The notes below the pieces were generated by a model. The model ran no database searches and was not told the DNA's origin. It was given only the letters and a program-made list of their open reading frames with translations. From Sediminibacterium sp. (lineage in GTDB: Bacteria; Bacteroidota; Bacteroidia; Chitinophagales; Chitinophagaceae): a DNA stretch of 9,950 nucleotides. Below are positions 6,500 through 9,950 of the stretch, piece after piece; the first letter of the stretch is position 1; every line of letters starts with the position of its first letter. The stretch covers positions 1 to 9,950 of the forward strand of contig JAURIP010000041.1 in the NCBI GenBank assembly GCA_030832695.1, written 5' to 3'. The translations under genes were made by a program, and so were the position numbers.

Positions 6500-6572
6500 C
6501 AAACATAGCAATACAGTAGAGCGTAAAATTTATATTCTCTCTATTGTGGTAGTTAATATAGGATATTTGTAG
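6492..6572 (+). CDS. Tiny putative membrane peptide (26 aa)
   Basis: This frame starts inside the end of the DnaA-like gene, overlapping it by eight bases in another frame. It encodes 26 residues: a polar N-terminal half with Asp, Lys, His, Glu and Arg, then a hydrophobic half (YILSIVVVNIGYL) long enough for about half to most of a membrane helix. I know no family. The start/stop overlap is the argument for it. The short length and AT-rich context mean it could be a chance frame. Confidence 0.25.
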   Translation: MLDKHSNTVERKIYILSIVVVNIGYL

Positions 6573-6580
6573 GGCTGAAT

Positions 6581-6599
6581 AATTGGAATTTATCCAATT
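6581..6599. repeat. Inverted repeat containing a near DnaA box
   Basis: AATTGGA (6581-6587) and TCCAATT (6593-6599) form perfect 7-bp arms around a five-base loop. The plus strand reads TTATCCAAT at 6590-6598, matching the bacterial DnaA box TTATCCACA at seven of nine positions. It could be a weak plus-strand terminator for the DnaA-like gene, although no U-tract follows, or a binding site. Confidence 0.3.
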
Positions 6600-6641
6600 G
6601 TAGAGGTTTTCGTAATTTTCCATAATTGTATAATTTTAAGC

Positions 6642-6666
6642 AAAAAAAAGGCCTTTTTAGGGCCTT
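6642..6666 (-). terminator. Rho-independent terminator of the minus-strand operon
   Basis: On the minus strand, AAGGCC, a seven-base loop (CTAAAAA) and GGCCTT form a GC-cored hairpin followed by an unbroken T tract (the eight A's at 6642-6649 on the plus strand, two of which lie in the stem). The stem begins within the stop codon of the 55-residue gene at 6665. The plus-strand side has no T tract, so termination is directional. Confidence 0.85.
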
Positions 6667-6832
6667 AAATTACGTTTACTGCTGTCAATAACATTTTAGA
6701 TTCAACCCATGCTGTGACATGGTTTTCACCAGTTGATATATCAATATAAACGACCAATTCGCCAATTGATATGTAAAATGATTCATCTGTGCATTTTTCA
6801 ATTTTAAGATTGTCAAAAGTTACTGTTTGCAT
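6665..6832 (-). CDS. Small hypothetical protein (55 aa)
   Basis: This is a 55-residue minus-strand gene beginning MQTVTFDNLKIEKC. It alternates polar and beta-branched residues (YISIGELVVYIDIS), suggesting a small beta-rich soluble fold. There is one Cys and one Trp, and no membrane segment. It is the last gene before the operon's terminator, and its stop codon overlaps the terminator stem, which supports it as a real gene. The start has an A/T-rich leader (ACATTTT before ATG on the minus strand). No family is recognised. Its coding sequence contains the palindrome TTGATATATCAA at 6733-6744, also present at the operon promoter. Confidence 0.6.
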   Translation of the reverse strand: MQTVTFDNLKIEKCTDESFYISIGELVVYIDISTGENHVTAWVESKMLLTAVNVI

Positions 6833-6853
6833 AAAATGTATTTTTTGGTTAAT

Positions 6854-6875
6854 ATATGGCTTTTTAGGGCCATAT
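6854..6875. repeat. Hairpin in the gap between minus-strand genes
   Basis: ATATGGC (6854-6860) and GCCATAT (6869-6875) form perfect 7-bp arms. The loop region resembles the terminator at 6648-6666: both read GGC(C)TTTTTAGGGCC on the plus strand. No T tract follows on the minus strand, so it may be an attenuator, an RNA processing or stability element, or a decayed copy of the terminator. It lies in the leader of the 55-residue gene. Confidence 0.4.
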
Positions 6876-6908
6876 TTCGGCTATTAAAGCCATCATCAGT
6901 TAACCTTT

Positions 6909-7505
6909 TTAATAAATATTTCCATATTCAGTAAATTCATAATCATTACATATAATATCTTCAATTATTGATTCATCAGTAAAATAATATTCATAAGATG
7001 ATTCAATTCTATTTAATACAGTTTCCATGTGGTTTGAAAATTTATCATTTGCTTTTTCTAAAATTTTAATTTCTTCATCTGTAAATTCATAATCGCATTC
7101 ATTTTCTTCAAATGATATAAAAGTATCAGGATACCTTGAATTTGTATTTTTTATAGTAAAATATACCTTTTCATGAATATTATCAGGTATTTCAAGCCAC
7201 TGAAAAAACATTTTTTCATTTGTTATTTCAATGGCATTTGATGCGTCAATATGCCTGTTTCGCTCAAAATCAAAATACAATTCGCGGCTATTTTTAAATA
7301 TTGGCGTACTTAGTTTATCATATTCTAAGCCGCATAAATTTACCAATTCATCATGTGCAGGCTCAAGTAGATAACAGTCGTCAATAATCCAATGTATTAA
7401 GTCATAATCATTGTAACGCCTTTGTCTAATTTGCTCAATAGCATTATCTTTTGCATCTTTTGTAAGTTCATCAAAACTGTAAATTTGAATTTCAATTGTT
7501 TTCAT
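6909..7505 (-). CDS. Phage-associated protein of unknown function, FDEL-x-x-x-AKDNAIE type (198 aa)
   Basis: The N terminus (YSFDELTKDAKDNAIEQ, residues 9-25) matches a pattern I recall from many phage and mobile-element proteins (Y-x-F-DEL-S-x-EAK-x-KAI). The C terminus (about 171-198: YEYYFTDESIIEDIICNDYEF then GNIY) also fits the family ending, EYEF-x-E-x-G-x-x-Y. The middle is Glu/Asp/Asn-rich, making the protein strongly acidic. There is no membrane segment or catalytic motif I can name. Function is unknown: acidic phage proteins of this size are sometimes DNA mimics or anti-defence proteins, but nothing here proves that. The A-rich leader AAAAAACAAATAAA precedes the ATG. It lies 20 bases downstream of a 31-residue peptide gene in the same operon. 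Confidence 0.75.
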   Translation of the reverse strand: MKTIEIQIYSFDELTKDAKDNAIEQIRQRRYNDYDLIHWIIDDCYLLEPAHDELVNLCGLEYDKLSTPIFKNSRELYFDFERNRHIDASNAIEITNEKMFFQWLEIPDNIHEKVYFTIKNTNSRYPDTFISFEENECDYEFTDEEIKILEKANDKFSNHMETVLNRIESSYEYYFTDESIIEDIICNDYEFTEYGNIY

Positions 7506-7524
7506 TTTATTTGTTTTTTATTGT

Positions 7525-7620
7525 TTATAAACTGTATTGATCCTGAAGCTGTCCAATAATTAGGCCGGCAATAATAAGCGCTATAATTAGGCGCAATAAG
7601 TCTTTATTGATTTTCATCAT
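7525..7620 (-). CDS. Tiny single-pass membrane peptide (31 aa), putative
   Basis: The frame starts within the last codons of the 290-residue gene (17-base overlap, ATGATG, with the second ATG at 7617 also possible). It ends 20 bases before the 198-residue gene. The peptide begins MMKINKDLLR and then has a clean hydrophobic stretch (LIIALIIAGLIIG, residues 11-23), followed by a polar tail. Positive charges before the helix suggest an inside-out orientation. It fills the intergenic gap exactly, which is how a real small gene would sit. Its function is unknown. Confidence 0.45.
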   Translation of the reverse strand: MMKINKDLLRLIIALIIAGLIIGQLQDQYSL

Positions 7621-8476
7621 TAAAAAATTTATTGATGATAGGCCAATTTATAACATGGCATCCAATTTTAACAGCTTCGCTATTGTTTTCAAGAACAGTA
7701 AATCCGTCAATTTTATAGCCGTTTACGTTTTCGTTTCTTTTTAGTCTGTTGTATAATTCAACAGCCTTTGAAAATTCAACCTTTGCGCCTTTTGTAGTCT
7801 CAATCAATTGGCCGTCTTTTGAGATACGCAAATGAACAGGGATATTGTATAATTGGCCGTTAAATTCATGCCTTTGCCACTTTTCAAGCAATTCAATAGA
7901 CTTTTCAAGTTCTTTTTGTTGTTTTGCTTTTTGTCTATCTTGTTCTGTATTGCGTAAAAAATTAGCCTTTGTTTCAGCTTCAAACCAATTAACAGGCAAA
8001 ACTGGCTTTTCAATGTTGAATAATTCGCAAATATTTAATACATGATTATATATTGAATATATTGTATTAAAATAATGAAAATTTGATCTTGCGTTTAATT
8101 GCTTTTCTATTAAACTATCAATATTTAGCATCATTTTAGCAATGATAGCAGGTAAATAATCAATTTTAACTGTTTGATTTTTATGCCAATACCCACCATC
8201 AATTATGAAAGGAACGTGAAATTTAATTATGTTTCCGGGTATTGCGCGGCTAACGTGGTTAGTATGTTTACCGGTGGAATTGCTATATCCGTTTGAATTG
8301 ATAAAACAAACCTTTTCACCGTTTGGGGCGTCAATAAAACGTGCAATTTCGTAATGATAGCCATAAGAATAAATAACTGGCCCCTCGAAAAACATGGCGC
8401 TAGCTTTTCCAATTTCGTGTGTTTGGTTAGCCCATGCATGTGATAAGCTGGCGTGGCTTGAAAATACTTTTTTCAT
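7604..8476 (-). CDS. Phage protein of unknown function with HAWANQ and YSYGYHY motifs (290 aa)
   Basis: I recall this pattern from uncharacterised proteins of many tailed phages: an N-terminal HASLSHAWANQ, then FFEGPVIYSYGYHYEIARF, then a segment with SNGYSNSTGKHTNHV, and a C-terminal TTKGAKVEFSKAVELYNRL followed by VKIGCHVI. The middle (about 176-205 in this numbering) is a Lys/Glu/Gln-rich probable coiled coil. The many His, Tyr and Cys residues near the N terminus suggest a compact, possibly metal-binding domain, which is only a guess. An upstream ATG at 8518 would add 14 residues. I prefer 8476, which has the usual leader (AAAAAACAACAAC), begins where the family pattern begins, and avoids a 16-base overlap with the 25-residue peptide. 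No enzymatic role can be assigned. Confidence 0.75.
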   Translation of the reverse strand: MKKVFSSHASLSHAWANQTHEIGKASAMFFEGPVIYSYGYHYEIARFIDAPNGEKVCFINSNGYSNSTGKHTNHVSRAIPGNIIKFHVPFIIDGGYWHKNQTVKIDYLPAIIAKMMLNIDSLIEKQLNARSNFHYFNTIYSIYNHVLNICELFNIEKPVLPVNWFEAETKANFLRNTEQDRQKAKQQKELEKSIELLEKWQRHEFNGQLYNIPVHLRISKDGQLIETTKGAKVEFSKAVELYNRLKRNENVNGYKIDGFTVLENNSEAVKIGCHVINWPIINKFFNDENQ

Positions 8477-8502
8477 GTTGTTGTTTTTTAAATTGTTATA
8501 AA

Positions 8503-8580
8503 TTAGATTAAGTTCCATGCGCTAAGGTTAAAAAGAACAATACCGGCGAAAATGATTGCAATGATTGTAAACTGTTTCAT
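8503..8580 (-). CDS. Tiny hydrophobic leader peptide (25 aa), putative
   Basis: This is the first frame after the operon promoter, with a textbook A-rich leader (AAACAAATAAAC) before its ATG, about 30 bases from the expected transcription start. The 25 residues (MKQFTIIAIIFAGIVLFNLS and so on) form one hydrophobic helix with a single Lys near the N terminus. It ends 26 bases before the preferred start of the 290-residue gene. It could be a small membrane protein or a translated leader. No family is known to me. Confidence 0.5.
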   Translation of the reverse strand: MKQFTIIAIIFAGIVLFNLSAWNLI

Positions 8581-8605
8581 GTTTATTTGTTTTTGTTTGT
8601 TTGAA

Positions 8606-8707
8606 TTGATATATCAAAGATATGTTATTAATACCAATATTACAACATTTTTATATCATTATTTTTAAATATTTATTTCAATGATATGTAAACAAATAAA
8701 TATCAAT
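8606..8707. promoter_or_regulatory. Candidate operator array of ATATCA half-sites in the divergent region
   Basis: Half-sites ATATCAWW occur as a palindrome TTGATATATCAA at 8606-8617, as an inverted pair ATATCATT 8653-8660 / AATGATAT 8680-8687 around AAATATTT, and as ATATCAAT at 8700-8707. The array spans the gap between the minus-strand operon and the plus-strand gene at 8739 and overlaps the minus promoter. It could bind a repressor controlling both sides. The AT-richness lowers certainty. Confidence 0.4.
8615..8645 (-). promoter_or_regulatory. Bacteroidetes-type promoter of the minus-strand operon
   Basis: Read on the minus strand, TTG (8645-8643) is followed after 20 bases by TATCTTTG (8622-8615), an exact fit to the TAnnTTTG -7 element with a suitable -33 element as described for Bacteroides and Flavobacterium. 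Transcription would start around 8606-8609, giving a leader of about 27 bases before the first peptide gene. The palindrome TTGATATATCAA (8606-8617) overlaps the -7 element. Confidence 0.7.
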
Positions 8708-8738
8708 ACTTTATGAAATTTGTATTTAATTTTATGTA

Positions 8739-8948
8739 ATGAAAAGAAAGGGATTTTATATTAAGAAAGCTGAAAATGGTTTATACCTAAATATCTTTAA
8801 AGCTGACTTTGTGCAATACATTAATGATCAACCTGGCGACTGGATCAAGTTTAAGATATTTGAGAAAGTAGACGATCCTAAGGGATTCACACATAATATG
8901 GAAATAATACAGCAAAAAGAAAAATGCAACAATGTTGCAAAAGATTGA
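8739..8948 (+). CDS. Small hypothetical phage protein (69 aa)
   Basis: This soluble 69-residue protein has a basic N terminus (MKRKGFYIKK), a middle with alternating aromatic and charged residues (IKFKIFEKVDDPKGFTHN) that suggests beta strands, and a Lys/Gln tail. It faintly resembles small phage proteins that contain a K-F-x-I-x-E-x-x-x-x-D-K-x-G-x-T-H-x-M pattern. I know of no function. It is transcribed away from the minus-strand operon and could be under the control of the shared operator region. The terminase genes follow it, 45 bases downstream. Confidence 0.6.
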   Translation: MKRKGFYIKKAENGLYLNIFKADFVQYINDQPGDWIKFKIFEKVDDPKGFTHNMEIIQQKEKCNNVAKD

Positions 8949-8993
8949 AAATTAACAAAATCGCATCTGAGTTAATTCAAGATAAATTCAACT

Positions 8994-9332
8994 ATGACAG
9001 ACGACAAACTAGACAAGCTAATAGAAAAGCGTAAATGGGGCGGAGCCAGGGCAAACGCTGGCCGAAAGTCTAAACTTGCTGAAGATGAACTAATGACAAA
9101 GCTGCATCCAATGGCAAACGATTTCTTTATAAAGATGCATGAAAGGATTAAAGAGGGGGATATTAAAGCCTTACAGCTATTCGCAGCCTACTACATTGGC
9201 CTACCAACCCAAAAGATAGAAAGCAAAATAGAGGGCAATTTAAACCAGATCGCCATTGAGATCATCAAGCCAAATATATTGCTGCAGGATAATAGAACAG
9301 TGCAAATAGATGACAATAAGTCAGAGGATTAA
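8994..9332 (+). CDS. Probable small terminase subunit (112 aa)
   Basis: The small terminase subunit recognises the packaging site on concatemeric phage DNA and presents it to the large subunit. The N terminus carries GGARANAGRK (residues 16-25), the Gly/Arg-rich motif typical of Bacteroidetes and phage DNA-binding proteins. The middle (ALQLFAAYYIGLPTQKIE, 59-76) fits the pattern of small-terminase-like proteins that end their helical core with Y-x-G-x-P-x-x-K-x-E. The tail is acidic. The large terminase begins 347 bases downstream. Assignment rests on this context and the motif pattern, since small terminases are poorly conserved. A chromosome-type DNA-binding protein with the same GGAR motif is the alternative. 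Confidence 0.65.
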   Translation: MTDDKLDKLIEKRKWGGARANAGRKSKLAEDELMTKLHPMANDFFIKMHERIKEGDIKALQLFAAYYIGLPTQKIESKIEGNLNQIAIEIIKPNILLQDNRTVQIDDNKSED

Positions 9333-9364
9333 TACATTATAACTATATATATCTATAATGTATT
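9331..9364. repeat. Perfect 11-bp inverted repeat after the small terminase gene
   Basis: AATACATTATA (9331-9341) and TATAATGTATT (9354-9364) are exactly complementary around a 12-base loop made almost only of A and T. The left arm begins within the stop codon of the small terminase gene. The arms have only one G/C pair each and no T tract follows, so it is a poor intrinsic terminator. A protein-binding site is more likely. Confidence 0.6.
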
Positions 9365-9679
9365 GATATATAAGTACTTACCGCTCTACTTAACATAATA
9401 TTAGTTATAGGGTAACGTACTTTGCACTGGTTGACACGAAAGGATGCGCCATAACCATGGCACGATGGGGGGGACTTAAAGGAATTAAAAAAATTTTGCG
9501 CCCCTATCAATGACCAAGAATAATAGTAGTTTAAGTAACCTTTATAAATCTTATATATACGATGCCCCCCTTCTCACCCATACTTTTCAATTCGAAAAAT
9601 GCATCTCAAATTTTTTTTTTCGCTCCAAACTCAACTACCTTTGGTTGACCCAACTATGACTTACAATTAAACTAATAAG
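9333..9679. other. Non-coding gap between terminase genes, candidate packaging site
   Basis: No gene over about 50 codons is credible in this 347-base gap. It holds the inverted repeat at 9331-9364, a G7 run at 9467-9473 and a C6 run at 9565-9570. Each run is preceded by ACGATG (9462-9467 and 9559-9564; the first G run begins at the last base of ACGATG). A run of ten T follows at 9611-9620. A structured gap between small and large terminase genes is a usual place for a cos or pac site. No sequence match to a known site is claimed. Confidence 0.4.
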
Positions 9680-9708
9680 ATGAATGCTACCTTACAAACT
9701 AATAAGAT
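9669..9708 (+). repeat. 13-bp direct repeat at the large terminase start
   Basis: AAACTAATAAGAT occurs at 9669-9681 and again at 9696-9708, 27 bases apart, each copy preceded by TTACAA or an offset version of it. The first copy includes the first two bases of the start codon. It could be a binding site for the small terminase or a translational control site, or a short chance duplication. Confidence 0.5.
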
Positions 9709-9950
9709 TTACGAAATCCTCAATGAAAGTGATAAACGTATCTCTGTCATGCAAGGAGGATCAAGGTCAGGCAAAACGTATAATATTCTTATTTGGTTTA
9801 TTGTAAAGTTGCTTCAAGAAAACAACAAGACACTGACCATAGGCCGTCAGTCACTACCTTCAATCAAAGGTTCTGTTCTCAGGGACTTTGTGGACATATT
9901 AACAAAACTTAACATATATTCAGAGGACAACCACAACAAGACTGAGCAGA
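9680..9950 (+). CDS. Large terminase subunit, N-terminal part (cut by window end)
   Basis: The large terminase is the ATP-driven motor and nuclease that packages DNA into the prohead. Only the first 90 residues are present and the frame is open at the window edge. GGSRSGKT (residues 26-33) is a terminase-type Walker A motif, preceded by the RISVMQ beta strand. It is followed by NILIWFIVKLL and a TIGRQSLPSIKGSVLRDF segment that fits the early ATPase domain of the Terminase_3/6 families. Walker B and the nuclease domain lie beyond the window. The ATG at 9680 is chosen because the Walker A position (about residue 26) is normal for the family. Confidence 0.85.
   Translation, partial: MNATLQTNKIYEILNESDKRISVMQGGSRSGKTYNILIWFIVKLLQENNKTLTIGRQSLPSIKGSVLRDFVDILTKLNIYSEDNHNKTEQ

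Noticed and set aside
8477..8518. Upstream ATG adding 14 residues to the 290-residue minus-strand protein
   Set aside because: The extra residues are low-complexity Asn/Leu, overlap the 25-residue peptide frame, and the inner ATG has the typical A-rich leader.
9510..9659. 49-codon frame in the terminase gap, and an 18-codon frame from 9457
   Set aside because: Both run through homopolymer tracts, have no recognisable product and poor composition for a real protein.
1..9950. tRNA genes, CRISPR arrays, insertion sequences, integrase and attachment sites
   Set aside because: I looked for cloverleaf ends, regularly spaced direct repeats, transposase motifs and tyrosine/serine recombinase motifs and saw none that could be supported.

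Overview
The window looks like part of a tailed double-stranded DNA phage (or prophage) genome whose host is probably a member of the Bacteroidetes. The evidence is a run of tightly packed or overlapping phage genes, a small/large terminase pair at the right end, AT-rich DNA, start codons preceded by A-rich leaders instead of Shine-Dalgarno sequences, and a well-formed Bacteroidetes-type promoter (TTG, 20 bases, TATCTTTG) on the minus strand near 8615-8645. No integrase, tRNA, rRNA or CRISPR array is visible, so lysogeny cannot be judged.

Positions 68-5599 form a plus-strand DNA-metabolism module. Two small unknown genes are followed by a DEAH-type SF2 helicase, a 56-codon membrane peptide, a small unknown gene, a VRR-NUC nuclease, a PAPS-reductase-family PP-loop protein with paired cysteines, and a large primase-polymerase/SF3 helicase fusion. 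Several neighbours overlap by ATGA or TAATG, which suggests translational coupling.

Positions 5600-6088 are a 489-base non-coding region with layered structure. It holds eight copies of a short ACRYSATT-like motif (six forward, two inverted), a T-rich/AT-rich tract, a hairpin, a G/T-only repeat tract with a canonical G-quadruplex motif, and a 17-bp tandem repeat. It sits between the replicative primase-helicase and a 136-residue protein that is essentially DnaA domain IV (the origin-binding helix-turn-helix) without the AAA+ ATPase. The inferred model is that this is the phage replication origin and that the DnaA-IV-only protein binds it. This is the most interesting part of the window.

Positions 6642-8645 hold a minus-strand operon. 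It starts at a recognisable promoter in a divergent regulatory region and encodes two proteins of phage-associated but functionally unknown families (290 and 198 residues), a 55-residue protein, and two tiny hydrophobic peptides (25 and 31 residues) in the junctions. It ends at a rho-independent terminator whose stem begins at the last stop codon.

Positions 8739-9950 return to the plus strand: a 69-residue unknown protein, a likely small terminase subunit, a 347-base non-coding gap with an 11-bp perfect inverted repeat and opposed G7/C6 tracts, and the N-terminal 90 residues of the large terminase subunit, cut by the window edge.
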